A stretch of DNA of 64,000 nt from Misgurnus anguillicaudatus (GCF_027580225.2 NC_073358.2:6391501-6455500); one strand, 5' to 3'; positions 23,601-35,740 are shown, counted from the first letter of the stretch. A program made the numbers and translations. Notes: generated by a model from the sequence alone, not told the origin.

Positions 23601-26600
23601 GCTTTATGCTGTCGAGAGAACAAGCAACAGCCGGCATTTTTCCTTTGCCCGAGTGCCTCTCGCGTAAATTATCAGATTTTGATGGCTTACGTTCTTCCCG
23701 TCACAAAAAACACCACAGGTTTATCAATGCCAACAAAGTATTATTTTGTTTTTGTTTGTTTGTTGATCACAAAGTACAAAGTAGATGAAGAAAACTAGTG
23801 TGTATTCAAAGCACCACCATTATTGTTTACAATGTGTGGAATGGTGCGCTGTGATTGGTTAAGCAGATTTATTGCATTCTGCAGAGAAGAAGGACTGGCG
23901 TTTATCGCATTTTGAGAATAAAAGGGAGAAAAAATAACAGAATAACACAGCAGATATTGGATTTTGCGTAAAATTAAGAATTTACTTTTTAATACTGACC
24001 TGATACAATACTGATTTTGTCAGTAACTTTTTGTTTTAAGGCGTTTATCGCATTTTGGAACCAAACTCTTCATTTATTCATGTAATGAACATTAAACTTT
24101 TTTTTCACAGAGCTGAAATTCATAGCATTTTCCTGTTCTCTTTTGATTGAGAGGATATACCTTGACTATCGGCTGGTTTTTAACTATTGGCCAATAGTGT
24201 GGAAAATTGCTTTTATCAACCGATATTGCCCGATATATTTGTGCATCTCGAGTTTATGGCATCGGGTCGGTGCTTTTTAATGGCATGCGCTATGATGGTC
24301 ACGCAAACATAGTTTTTTAAAATAAAAAAGATAATTAAAACTTTTTTTATATTGCTGTATCATCTCTACCTGCTTTAGAAAGGAAAACCGTGTCCTGTTT
24401 TAAAATCATCTGAATGTTGAATTGCAGTCCAAATTGGTTTGCAAGGGATCTGCCGAAAGTGTAAATTGAGTCCTCTGTGACAGATTTGTATAATGTTGCT
24501 GAATTTTTTTGTAATTTCTGTGTTTTAGGGCCGGTGATAAGGACTCCTCGCCCCCTCCTTCAGAATGTCTGCAGCTGTTGAGCAGAGCCACCCAGGTGTT
24601 CAGAGAGGAGTACATCCTAAAATTGGGCCTGGCTCACGATGAGATGCAGAGGAGGTACAACACATTCACATGTTTACTGATAAAATATATATTTTAATAT
24701 CCCCAGAGTACATATGTGAAGTTTGAGCTCAAAATACCATATAGATAATTTATTATAACATGTTAAAATTGCCACTTTGTAGGTATGAGTAAAAATGTGC
24801 CATTTTTGTGTGTGTCCTTTAAAATGCAAATGAGCTGATATCTGCACTAAATGACAGTGCCATGGTTGGATAGTGCAGATTAACGGGCGGTGTTATCCCC
24901 TTCTGACATCACAAGGGAGCCAAATTTCAATGATCTATTTTTTCATATGCTTGCACAGAATGGTTTACCAAAACGAAGTTACTGGGTTGATCTTTTTCAC
25001 ATTTTCTAGGTTGATAATTATATAGGACCCAATTATAGCACTTAAACATGGAAAAAGTCACATTTTCATGATATGTCCCCTTTAAAAATGACTACTTCAT
25101 AAATAAATATAGTAATCATACCCTAGTATTGCTATTTTATACTATACTATTTTATGTGAATGATTTTTTTCAGAGTGAAGCTCTTGAGCGAACAGAAGAG
25201 GAAGCAATTGGACGATTTGGCTCTTTGCAGAGAGGAGAGGTGATGATATTCACAATCGCATGTACAGAAACCACACATTATATGCAAGTTATATGTGACC
25301 TTGGACCACAAAAACGATAACAATACATTTTTTGAAATTGAGATTTATACGTCACCAGAAATAATTGATGTATGACTTGTTAGGATAGGACAATATTTGG
25401 CCGAGATACAACTATTTGAAAATCTTGAATCTGAGGGTGCAATAAATCGAAATAGTGAGAAAATCGCCTTTGGCGATTTTCTCACTATTTCGATTTATTG
25501 CACCCTCAGATTCAAGATTTTCAAATAGTTGTATCTCGGCCAAATATTGTCATTTGGACAACTACAATAAAGTATCCTAATGATCCAGGGTCACATATAA
25601 AAATCGTCACTTTGTTACATAAGTCTGTTTGCCAGACCTAGTGATGATGATAATGCAGAAATGTGTATATTTGGGATCAGCACACGCAAGTTATTAATGT
25701 TGACGGTTAGATGGCTAAAGTTGGTTTGTGTGTTGTAGGAAAAGCCTGCGGGAGGCAGCAGAACGCCTGGCCGACAAATATGAAGATGCCAAGTATCGTC
25801 AAGAAGCTATCATGAACAGGTTCATTATGTCATATCTATTTCGAAATTTAGTTCAATGAAAAAAAGTGTTGTCTATAGTAAAAAAAAAGAATAGGACTAC
25901 TCAATCTAGACTCCAAATATGTTACCATGCCTTTGAAAACTGTTTTCTACATAACATCATCCTATACGGGTGATTCTCACGAAAACTTGGTTTTAAAAAT
26001 GTCAAGCATGAAAATGTAAAAATTGCTTAAATTTACTTTTTTCCCACCAGACATTGAAAAACAAAGTCTGGAGTAAATGGGAACATTAATTTAAAAACTT
26101 TTACTTATCATTTAACACTTTTTGTAACATAATTTAAAAAATTAGTCCTAAAAAATTTCATTACCGCAACAGTCAGAAAACATCAACACTGACATATTTT
26201 CAAAATGACATGACAAACCTGAAAGAACATAATTTGGATATTCTGCACATGCATTTAAAATCAAAGTATTATGCTTCTATTAATTAAATTAACATTTAAT
26301 AAGCATCTGTTGCGGTAATGATAATCAAAATGTCGAGTAAGCATTCTGACAAGACAATATTTCAAATTAACTGTAAAAAAATGATCTTACCTGGTAGCCA
26401 TCTTGAAGTAACTGGTCCATGTGCTTGGTCACTCAAAATCAAACCTTATTAAAATTCTGTATGTGTGCTTAAACTGTTCTCAAAAAGTGTTGCGGAGGAT
26501 GAGAACATCAGGCATGGACACATCATTTTCCTAATTTTTCTTCATTATTATTATACATGAATATTCAGTAAATATTTATTCTGTCATCTAAAGTAGTCTA

Positions 26601-29600
26601 GCAAAACATCCATTTATTTTTTTTCTTAATATTTTTGTGTTAATTTGATTAAATTACAACATAACGCATGTTCAAACACATCCGGACACATTGCGGTAAT
26701 GAGAATTTCAGCAGAAAATGAGATAAAATTGACAATTATAAATTCTTATGTTGAAATCACACATTGTGCAAGGTAGAACACAGTATTGTGTTAATTCTGA
26801 TGCTTTTTAATGTTACTATATTACACATTTTAAAGCTAAAATCATTAGTGCCGTGGTGTTTCAATGGTTTCGTGAGAATCACCCATACAATTTTGATATC
26901 TTTAATATTAACTCAGTCTATGTCAAAGATTGAAGTTAATCGATGAGTGAAGCAGAAGCTTTTAATGAAGGATGTGACTAAAACTTTACTGGATTCAACA
27001 ACGCCCCCACAGCTGGCTTGTTACGCTATGGGTCAAATAATGTTCATGCAAATGTCACGGTTATGCTCCTACGCATTGTGTAGATAGCAGTGATTACATT
27101 CACTGTTGTCATGTCTGAAAAAATAACTCTTATAGTAACTCTTAAGCAACATTAGCTGTGAGTCATGACACCGTTTGCTTTTGTTTGCGTAGAGTAAAAC
27201 AGGTTTTGGGAAGTCTGCGCAGTCAACTTCCTGTGCTGTCGGACAGCGAGAAGGACATGAGGAAAGAACTGCAAACAATTAACGATCAACTCCGTCACCT
27301 AGACAACGGAATTAAACAGGTTAGCTGTTGTAACAACGAAGGACTGGTTTGTTTTTTTGTTTAGTCTGATGTTTACACTGATTCACGTGTATCTACTACT
27401 TTATATAGTATGTGTGGGTGTAGTATAAATGCATTTTGGATGGTTGTGACTAAAAGGTATACAGCTACAGCCAAATCTCGCCGGATGAGCACCGTTTTGA
27501 TCCTAACCCTAAACCCAGCATTTCATGGGATTTAAGCCATAGCTGTATCCCATCTAGCCAGAACCGCTGTTTTTATCCTAATCTTAACCCTAAACCCAAC
27601 ATCTCATGAGATTTGAACGTAGCTTTATCCCCTCTAGCCAGAACCATTTTGGACACTGCATCCACCATGTTTACATTTTTATGTGACCCGTATGTCCTTT
27701 GACCCTTGACATAATCAGAACAACCACGACCATAATTATGTGTTTTAAATCACAATGAATACTTTTCTTCGTAACTAAATCATTTAAAGAGCATCATTTT
27801 ATAATTTTTTTTAGCATTCTTTTGTTCCTAATGCTGCGTACACAACAAACCCGAAGCTTTGCTGTCCTCGCTGTAGATTACTTGTAGGATTTAACTTCGT
27901 GTCATACGAATTTTTCGCTCGAGTTGAATATTTCCAACTTGTGCAAAGCAGTGTTTAAGGCCGGGTAGCGTAGAGTGTTTTCGTGGCAATCACCCCACCC
28001 GATTCGCATCGGCCCGCGTCAGTTTGCGTTTGTTTGCCTCTTTGCATTGACTTTGTTTGTAATTTACTCATGCAAATCGTTGAATTCACGTTTGGTGTGT
28101 TCCCCCCATAATTTGTGCGTGCACACCGAACACAACGCATCGCATTACTTTTGGGATTTAAATTTGTGTTATGCTAATTTTTCCTTTAAAATTGATTATT
28201 TCCAAGTTGTGGGAAGACATGTTTTTAAGGCAGAATAGCGAGTGTTTTCGCGGCAATCACGGCGCCCGATTTGCGTCATTTGCATCGCCCTGCATGAGTC
28301 TGCGCCTGTTTGCGTCTTTGCATTGACTTTGCATGTAATCTTGTGCAAATCGCTGAATTTGCGTTTGGTGTGTACGCCCATAATTCTGTGTGCACACCGA
28401 ATGCAACGCATCGCATTACTTGCGGGATTTAAATTCGTGTCATGCTAATTTTTCCTTTGAGTTGAATATTTCTAACTTGCACGAACACGTATTTAAGGCT
28501 GAATAGTGAGTGTTTTTGCGGCAATTATGCCGTCTGATTCGCGTCATTTGCATAGCCCTGCGCAAATTTGCATCTATTCACGTCTTTGCATGTAATCTTG
28601 TGCAAATCGTTGAATTCGCATTTGGTGTGTACGCGCTCTATAATTCCATGTGCACACCAAAGCATCGCTTTACTTGCGGGATTTAACTTTGTCAAGCAAA
28701 TTTTTCCCTTGCGTGAAAATGCATTTTTTATTTTTATTTTGCTTGCCTCCACAATTCTGCGTGCACACCAAACGTGACGCATTGTATTACTTGCGGGATT
28801 GAAGTTCGTGTCATGCAAATTTTTCACTTGAGTTAAATATTTCCAACTTGCACCAAGACGTTTTTATGGCCAAATAGTTTGTGTTTTTGCTGCAGTCATG
28901 CCACCTGATTTGAGTAATTTGCATAGTCCCGCGCAAGTTTGCGTCTTTTTGCGTCTTTGCATGTAATGTACTCGTGCAAATCGTTAAACCCGCGTTTGGT
29001 GTGTACGCCCTATAATTCTGCGGGAATTTACTTGTGTCATGGAATTTTCTCTTGCTCGAATACGCGTTTGAGGCGAATACGTGTGTTTTCGTGTCAATCA
29101 CGCCACCCAATTTGCATCATTCCCATTGCTCCGCATGAATTAACATCTATTTGCGTCTTTGCATTGACTTTTTATTGAATCTACTCGCACAAATAGTTGA
29201 ATTCGCGTTTGGTGTGTACGCCCCATAATTTTGCTTGCCTCCACAATTCTGCGTGCACAACGAACATGACGCATGGCATTACTTGCGGAATTTAAATTCG
29301 TGTCATGCTGTTTTTTCCCTTGAGTTGAATATTTCCAAATGGCACGAATACGTGTTTAAGGCCAAATAGTGAGTGTTTTTTGGCGGCAATCATGCCACCT
29401 GATTTGAGTCATTCGCATAGTCCCACGCAAGTTTGCGTCTATTCGCGTCTTTGCATGATAGTGTGTACACCCCATAATTCTGCGTGCACACCGAAGCATC
29501 GCTTAACTTGCAAGATTTAATGCAAATTTGATGCGAATATATATCGCGCCACCCGATTTGCGTCATTCGCATTGCCCCGCATGAGTCTGCATCTATTAGC

Positions 29601-30270
29601 GTCTTTGCATTGACTTTTTATTGAAACTTCTCACACAAAACGTTGAATTTGTGTTTGGTGTGTACGCCCCCATAATATTGCTTGAACACCAAACGCGAAC
29701 CATCACAATCCTCGCTCTAGATTACTCGTGGGATTTAACTTCGTGTCATGCGAATATTTAGTTTGAGATTAATATTTTTAACTTGCAGTAGATTACATAT
29801 AAAGTCATCGCTGCATTGACTTCATATGTAATCTCTTCGTCCAAATCGTTTAATTCACGTTTTGTGTGCAAGCCCCATAAGAGTGGACCAGATGGATGTT
29901 GTTTTCCTGTTGTCATTGTTTGGTTTTATTTTGTCAGGTCAACATGAAGAAGGAATACCAGAAGAAACAGATGAATAGCGGAGCATCTCCGGCTCGATCC
30001 AGCCTCGCACTTAACGCCCATCAGAGGAAGTGTGTTCAGGGAGTCCTCAAGGAACAGTACGTCCACAGGAAATCATTATGCATGATTATGTTTTTGCATT
30101 ACAACAGATAGCTGTTGCTGAAACTAACAAGCTAAATCTGATATACTTGGGTTGCTAAAATGTTTTAGTTTTGTCATTAATTCCTAAACTACTTCATTTC
30201 CTGCAGTGGAGAACACATCGCTGGCATGATGAAGCAGATCAAGGACATCAAAAATCAATTCAGCTTCTGA
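17644..30270 (+). CDS. nup88: Nucleoporin Nup88, complete, 17 exons
   Basis: Nup88 is a cytoplasmic-face nuclear pore subunit that partners Nup214 and helps control CRM1-dependent export. Coding exons: 17644-17880, 17963-18132, 18660-18785, 18887-18973, 20132-20299, 20454-20640, 20726-20882, 21007-21105, 21187-21277, 21383-21487, 21868-22020, 24529-24654, 25174-25239, 25739-25819, 27193-27319, 29938-30056, 30207-30270. All introns are GT-AG, and the exons join in frame to 2163 nt (720 residues plus stop), near the human length of about 741. Exons 1-11 (residues 1 to about 527) encode the beta-propeller region, with family blocks such as [49 protein letters not shown] and [12 protein letters not shown]. 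Exons 12-17 (about 527-720) encode the C-terminal coiled coil, with [18 protein letters not shown] and [11 protein letters not shown]. The stop follows KNQFSF. An acidic run (EAEDEEDGG, then EEEEE) lies where the human protein is also acidic. The gene is tail to tail with rabep1 and head to head with vps37d. Confidence 0.97.
18155..18447. mobile_element. Half copy of the palindromic family, nup88 intron 2
   Basis: It runs from TTATACCACGGGTCTGTTGA to GGCCCGTCGTCAATTATTCC and is nearly identical to the left arm of 35955-36499. Only one arm is present, so this copy cannot fold back over its full length. Confidence 0.75.
19067..19392. mobile_element. Miniature transposon in nup88 intron 4
   Basis: The ends TAGGGCTGTCAAAAGATTAA and TTGACAGCCCTA are inverted. 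The 8-bp flanks agree at only 5 of 8 positions, so the target duplication is uncertain. A scrap of the 56938-57357 family (ACTTATTTTTTTGAAGCGCA) lies inside at about 19229. A second, decayed copy of a similar element follows at about 19800-20015. Confidence 0.65.
22058..24250. mobile_element. Outer transposon in nup88 intron 11, with a second element nested
   Basis: GAGATGCATCAATATGAAAT near the left end and ATATTTGTGCATCTC at the right end form an inverted pair of a GATGCA(C/T) type element. Most of the 2.2 kb is later insertion, including 22146-23063. The 23440-23900 part is not recognised. The outer pairing is weak and the interpretation tentative. Confidence 0.4.
22146..23063. mobile_element. 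TTAA-flanked fold-back transposon (copy 1)
   Basis: Ends are TTAA-AGGAATATTCC and GACTAATCCT-TTAA. Arms pair over hundreds of bases: CACCACCATGTCATCCAAAA at the left, and TTTTGGATGACATGGTGGTG at the right. The second copy is at 36809-37793 in rabep1, and both share CATAAGGGTCTTATCTAGC. Confidence 0.85.
25291..25599. mobile_element. Hairpin transposon remnant (GTGACC...GGTCACAT family)
   Basis: Ends read ATATGTGACCTTGGACCACA and CCAGGGTCACATAT, the termini of a very common cyprinid element also present at 31554-34247. The centre (25389-25551) is a near-perfect hairpin: 80-nt arms with a 3-nt loop TTT at 25469-25471. I checked the arms base by base and saw no mismatch. It lies in nup88 intron 13. 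Confidence 0.85.
25968..26884 (+). mobile_element. GGGTGATTCTC family transposon, 917 bp, 4-bp duplication ATAC
   Basis: Ends GGGTGATTCTCACGAAAAC and GGTTTCGTGAGAATCACCC are inverted. ATAC flanks both sides (25964-25967 and 26885-26888). The interior repeats a TTGCGGTAATGA / TCATTACCGCAA motif at several places. The copy at 31867-32780 is the same element reversed and closely similar. It lies in nup88 intron 14. No transposase frame. Confidence 0.85.
27835..29885. repeat. Transposon with internally amplified 200-370 bp units, nup88 intron 15
   Basis: Blocks GAGTGTTTTCGCGGCAATCA, TTTGCATTGACTTTG-like, GTTGAATTCGCGTTTGGTGT and GTGCACACCGAA recur in order. The GTGTTTTCG-type block appears at about 27964, 28230, 28501, 28871, 29075 and 29363, giving roughly six units of unequal length. 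The outer ends (GCGTACACAACAAACCC, ACGTTTTGTGTGCAAGCCCC) are the ACACCAAACGCG termini of the family seen at 1.2-2.5 kb and 37.9-39.4 kb. Confidence 0.7.
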
Positions 30271-30560
30271 ACGCTAACAGTCAGCAGACGTTGAAGGCCA
30301 AACTCATTACTTTCATTTTATCACATTGGAGGAAGCAACAGAAGCCAAATTATTCACTCAATAGACCATTTTGGTTTCCCTCAAGTTTTGCAAGCCTAAA
30401 ATACAAAATAAAAGTAATTTACTATAACTTGGCAGTTTCAGAAGATCTTCAAAGAATAAGCTTACATTTTTGTATAAACCAGTTTGTCTATTTTTTTTTA
30501 AATAAGTGCCATGTAAACATCTTATGGACAATAAAGCATTTTGTACATTAATGTGTATTT
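30271..30560 (+). other. nup88 3' UTR
   Basis: This follows the nup88 stop codon. The UTR end is placed about 20 bases after the AATAAA at 30530-30535; the true cleavage site is not visible. Confidence 0.6.
30530..30535 (+). terminator. nup88 polyadenylation signal AATAAA
   Basis: A canonical AATAAA lies 260 bases after the stop, followed by a T/GT-rich stretch (TTTTGTACATTAATGTGTAT) that could act as the downstream element. Confidence 0.75.
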
Positions 30561-30785
30561 TATGCGTATATAAGAATTTATCAGTTGTCAAACAGAAGTG
30601 TTGGATATCGTTGTCATTTCCTGAACCCAAACAATGGCTTATCTAAAGAGGTCATACTGCGTAAAGAGAAAAAAGATAAATGTCAAGAAGTTTGTAGTCA
30701 GCTTAACATGTTTGTAACACCAACAACACAAAAAGCTGGGTTATTTTTTTTAACCCATCTTGATTGTTTTCTGTAAAATAATGTA

Positions 30786-30817
30786 GTTTCCTTAAACTAA
30801 AAATAGTTTAAGGAAAC
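30786..30817. repeat. Short perfect hairpin downstream of nup88
   Basis: GTTTCCTTAAACTA, loop AAAA, TAGTTTAAGGAAAC: 14-base arms without mismatch. It lies 250 bp past the nup88 poly(A) signal. It may be the scar of a miniature transposon; no function can be assigned. Confidence 0.7.
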
Positions 30818-31578
30818 CAGAAATGGACACCCACAGAAAAATAAGTTCATCTAGAAAGATAGCACTACTTCTTTTTGATTGGCCTACAAGAAGAATTTTG
30901 GTTTCAATTTGTTTTATTATATAGATATATACAGGGTTATGTACACAGTACAGTATATAAATCGCAAGGGTTTCTGCATTACGACATGCGAATAGAAATA
31001 TAACCGTTGTTAATGTGAAAGCATTTCAATCATCACTTTTCACAGACCCAGCTGAAAACACTTTCATGAATTATAAATTATACTGAGTGAAGAAGTGTCT
31101 TTATACGATCGATTCATTGTTCGGAGTTACACCAGTGACTGGTAGTCACAAAAAAACGTAAAATGTTTTGAAGTGAAACATGAACCAAATAAACTCCATA
31201 CTTACAAGTAGCTTATACATTTTACAATGCGAAGACAACGTGGAACATGTGAGCGTTATGAGCTGCAATGTACAGCGTAAAAAAATGAACACTTCCACGA
31301 CACACAATGCATATATTCACACAGAAGTGTTGCTTGTATATGTCAGTATATGGTCGCTGTTGTTAATGGAGTTCAGAGGTCATACAAGGGTAGCGTTAAA
31401 TTGGTTTTGGTTTGTTATTCTCACGTAACAATAGTTGCGATAAAACTTCAATTAACATTTTTTTTAAATACCAGTAAGTTATAAACCTAATGCATCTTAG
31501 AAATGTTTGGTTATTTTATACCTGTTGGGGTAAATTAACCCAGAAAATGTTTATATGTGATCCTTAAGCAGCACAGGT

Positions 31579-33890
31579 GGGTGATTCTCGCGAAATTAGA
31601 CTTGCGAGGTGTCATGAAACACTTTGATAATAAAAGTAAATGCTATCAAAATAAGAAGCATACAGTTACAAACATCTCTTCATTGTCTATTTTGCACATA
31701 CTTTCAAATGACATCATAAAAACTATTTTGTAGTTTTTTCCACATTTAAGGGGAAAATATTCATTACCGCAACGTGTCCATGACTGGATTTGGGTTCTTT
31801 GACATGGAAATATTTATAATTAAAAAATCTAAAAAATAAAAAGCTTCAGTGCATGTTATACTATAAGGGTGATTCTCACGAAACCATTGAAACACCACGG
31901 CACTAATGATTTTAGCTTTAAAATGTGTAATATAGTAACATTAAAAAGCATCAGAATTAACACAATACTGTGTTCTACCTTGCACAATGTGTGATTTCAA
32001 CATAAGAATTTATAATTGTAAATTTTATCTCATTTTCTGCTGAAATTCTCATTACCGCAATGTGTCCGGCTGTGTTTGAACATGCGTTATGTAGTAATAT
32101 AATCAAATTAACACAAAAATATTAAGAAAAAAAATAAATGGATGTTTTGCTAGACTACTTTAGATGACAGAAAAAATATTTACTGAATATTCACGTATAA
32201 TAATAATGAAGAAATTTTAGGAATATTATGTGTCCATGCCTCATGTTCTCATCCCCGCAACACTTTTTGAGAACAGTTTAAGCACACATACAGAATTTTA
32301 ATAAAGTTTGATTTTGAGTGACCAACCACATGGACCAGTTACTTCAAGATGGCTACCAGGTAAGATAATTTTTTTTACAGTTAATTTGAAATATTGTCTT
32401 GTCAGAATGCTTACACGACATTTTGATTATCATTACCGCAACAGATGCTTATTAAATGTTAATTTAATTAATAGAAGCATAATACTTTGATTTTAAATGC
32501 ATGTGCAGAATCTCCAAATTATGTTCTTTCAGGTTTGTCATGTCATTTTGAAAATATGTCAGTGTTGATGTTTTCTGACTGTTGCGGTAATGAGATTTTT
32601 TAGGACTCATTTTTAAATTGTTACAAAAAGTGTTAAATGATAAGTAAAAGTTTTTAAATTAATGTTCCCATTTACTCCAGACTTTGTTTTTCAATGTCTG
32701 GTGGGAAAAAAGTAAATTTAAGCAATTTTTACATTTTCATGCTTGACATTTTTAAAACCAAGTTTTCGTGAGAATCACCCATAAACATTTACAGTAAAGA
32801 AACATGTGGGATTTGGTGATCATTGGTAAATGTAGAGACAATAATAAGGAATATAAATGTGTCCAAGAAAATTTTTTTTCATCCTCCGCAACAATTTTCA
32901 ATCATTGTTTAAGCCACCAAGGAACTAACATTTTCAACAAAACAAAAAAATTGTTGGAAGGGACATAATTGACTGACACTCAAGATGGCTACCAGGTAAG
33001 CAGTTCTTATTTTTTCTCTCCAGATAAAAGTTAACATTTTGTTTGTCATAGTACCTAGACAACTTTTTAGTTCTCATTACCAAAACATGAGTTTGTAAAT
33101 GCATATATTTAATGTAATACCATGTTGCGGTAATGATCATTTTGATAATGATAATCTAAAAATTTTATTATAAAACAGGTAGTTCTGGTTCTTCATTATG
33201 ATTGGTTGAAACGCGTTCTAAGCCGTGATAAAATACCCCAGTAAACCCACGGGACAGGCTGCATTACATAAGTATCTCTGCGGCACTGTTGCTGCGTACT
33301 ATTTTATGAAAATAAACACCACACTCTTCAATCATATTTTTAATTTGTCTACAATTGCATTAGATGAATGTTGATTTATAAAAATAAACACCACAGTCTT
33401 AAATCATATTTTCATTGTGTCTTTGCTGCGTCTGTGTTGTTTGTGAACTGCGCTCTGTTGCAGCCACACTTGATTCTGTGGAACTACTTTGTTTGGCGGA
33501 AGAGTGATATTTGTACTAATATAATTACACCTTAATTGTGTTTCATTTTACGAAACCCTGTTATGCATATGAAGTAACCGGTTTATAAACACAATAAGCC
33601 CCGCGAAGCAGTGGTGTTACAGTGCATTGTCTAACAACCAAGGGGGTTTTAGGCACTCCGCTTCGTGCCTAACAACGCCCCTTAGGTGTTATAAAATGGT
33701 AACCCACTGCTTCTTGGGGCTTATTGCTGTAATAATTCTATAGGAAATATTTTTTAAATCCTCTAAAAATAATGGTTATAGTAAGTTCAGACCTTAATCT
33801 TATATGTGCAAAAAAATTGGCTTCAAGGGCTTTTAAAAAAAAATCTGATGCATGGACACCTTCTAAATCTGGATTTCGTGAGAATCACCC
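31579..33890. mobile_element. Middle element of the nest, 4-bp duplication AGGT
   Basis: Ends GGGTGATTCTCGCGAAATTA and GGATTTCGTGAGAATCACCC are inverted. AGGT flanks both sides (31575-31578 and 33891-33894), and removing the insert restores a continuous outer element. The interior carries TCATTACCGCAACGTGTCC-like motifs, the reversed element at 31867-32780, and a separate inverted pair at 33590-33730 (AATAAGCCCCGCGAAGCAGT and its complement). Confidence 0.78.
31867..32780 (-). mobile_element. Inner element of the nest, reversed copy of 25968-26884, duplication ATAA
   Basis: The ends GGGTGATTCTCACGAAACCA and GTTTTCGTGAGAATCACCC are flanked by ATAA on both sides (31863-31866 and 32781-32784). 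It matches the reverse complement of 25968-26884 along its whole 914 bp with scattered differences. Confidence 0.88.
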
Positions 33891-34249
33891 AGGTATATTT
33901 GTAGCAAAAGCCAAAATTACATTGTATGGGTCAAAATAAACGACTTTTTTATTTATGCCAAAGATCGTTAGGATATTACATAACGTTCATGTTTCATGAA
34001 GCTATTTTGTAAATTTCCTAGCGTAAATATATCAAAACTTTTATTTTTGTGAGTGAATGCAGTGCTAAGGACTTCATTTAAACAATTTTCTTAATATTCA
34101 AACTTTTATCACCCTCAGATTTCAAATTATTAATTCCTAACAAACCATACATCAATGAAAGCTTATTTATTCAGCTTTCAGATGATGTATACATTTCAAT
34201 AATAATAAAAAATGGACCCTTATGGTTTTGTGGTCCAGGGTCACATATG

Positions 34250-35740
34250 ATATTTGACCCAACAACCCAGCATGTGTTAAATTAAATCCTAGCAAGCTGG
34301 GGTCGTCTCTTTTTGACTTGCATTTTTTTAAGAGTGGATATTTAGATATTTTACACATGGAAGCAATAAAAAAATACTGCAACCTAAACAAAAGTAATGT
34401 TTTCTTTAAAAATATTCATTAAAATAAGTTTGAGTCCCATCTACAAGAAACTTAATATGTGCCGTTTAGTCTTACTGTTGAATGTATAGTGCATACACTT
34501 TCTGCAGCTGGGTTGCCAGTTGTGATCTCAAAAACCAGCCTGAAATTATTTAAAACAATTATCCCTACATCTTTTCAATATATTTTTGACATTCCAAACA
34601 AGTTCATTTTTTGCCAATCAAGGTTTTTACTTATAAAATGAATACAGGTAGGTTATTATACCACTTTTACCGTGGTATGCAAAACTCTCCAGCTTTTAAG
34701 ATGCCTTTTAGTCACACAGGACATCCCAAAGTCTGATATAAATAACAAGCATAGTGTGATTCATTTATATACTGCTAGGCGTCTTTCATTACGCAGTTAT
34801 CAGATTGATAGGGACAGACGAATACTTTTGAAAACGGTCCGTGTGCTATATACCCGACGAATAAAATGTGCATCAGAATCAGAGCCGCTACTCGAGAGCA
34901 GGCATATTTAAATACAAATCAGATTAACTAAAATGTATGCATGTATGAAATAAAAAACACAAAACAAGCAAAAACCTGTCCGTTACAACCAAAAAAAAGC
35001 AGTAACTTCAAGCAAAACACATTAAGGAGGATTTCAAATGTATGTAGAAGAAAAACAGCCACACAACACAGCCAATAAGTACATCCCGGTGAAATGATTG
35101 GCGGACGGGAGAAACACGGTGCGTGTCAAACTGTAAAGAGCGAGACTGAGTGTATTAACTTAACTAATTCAATATACACATATACTCTGTACATATACTC
35201 GTATGTACAAAACACTTCAGGGGCGTTTTCCTTCATAGGTCACTGCTTCTAGTTCAAAACATGGAAAGGAAGAGAAGCTGAGCAGCGTCGGTAGAGAAAA
35301 GAGTGAAAATATAAAGATGAGACGAGAACTTTGGTAGAATCGGGGTATGGGATAGTCACAGTAAATGATTATCATGGACTCTCGTTCATTAAAAAAAAAC
35401 AGCAGCTCCTCATCGCAGGATCCACAGTAAACCGCATCACAAGACACAAATCTGGCTAAAACCCATCGGCCTTTCTTCTTGCTAACGTATTTACAAGCTA
35501 GTCGATAGCAGTAGTAGGTATCAGTAGTGATCTCTAAGACTCTCAGGTCCTCCACACACCAAAGATTTTGATTATGTTTTGTGAATCCCCAGCTCTTTGC
35601 TTTTCAGATTCCCAGGCCTGTTTGATCGGCTAGAGAAATCTCGTCGGGATAGGCACAGTGATGAAGTTGGAGCTGGGGTGGAAGTGGAGTGCGTATGTGT
35701 ATTTATATATGAGCACTGGAGTCATAAAGAGGAAGTGACA
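34250..35740 (-). other. Probable rabep1 3' UTR and convergent intergenic spacer
   Basis: About 1.5 kb of sequence without clear transposon termini lies directly downstream of the rabep1 stop codon. I could not fix a poly(A) site. A minus-strand AATAAA would read TTTATT here, and the nearest good candidates fall in the transposon nest below 34250. The 3' UTR label is inference from position. Confidence 0.35.

Larger units (their letters stand above)
31554..34247. mobile_element. Outer element of a three-deep transposon nest
   Basis: The left end TATGTGATCCTTAAGCAGCA (31554 on) and the right end TGGTCCAGGGTCACATAT (to 34247) belong to the GTGACC...GGTCACAT family. Its body continues after the insertion with GGTATATTTGTAGCAAAAGC, also found in the array at 38.2-38.9 kb. 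It is split at AGGT by the element at 31579-33890. Confidence 0.75.

Noticed and set aside
30786..30817. Hairpin as a microRNA precursor
   Set aside because: The arms are only 14 nt with a 4-nt loop, too short for a Drosha/Dicer substrate.
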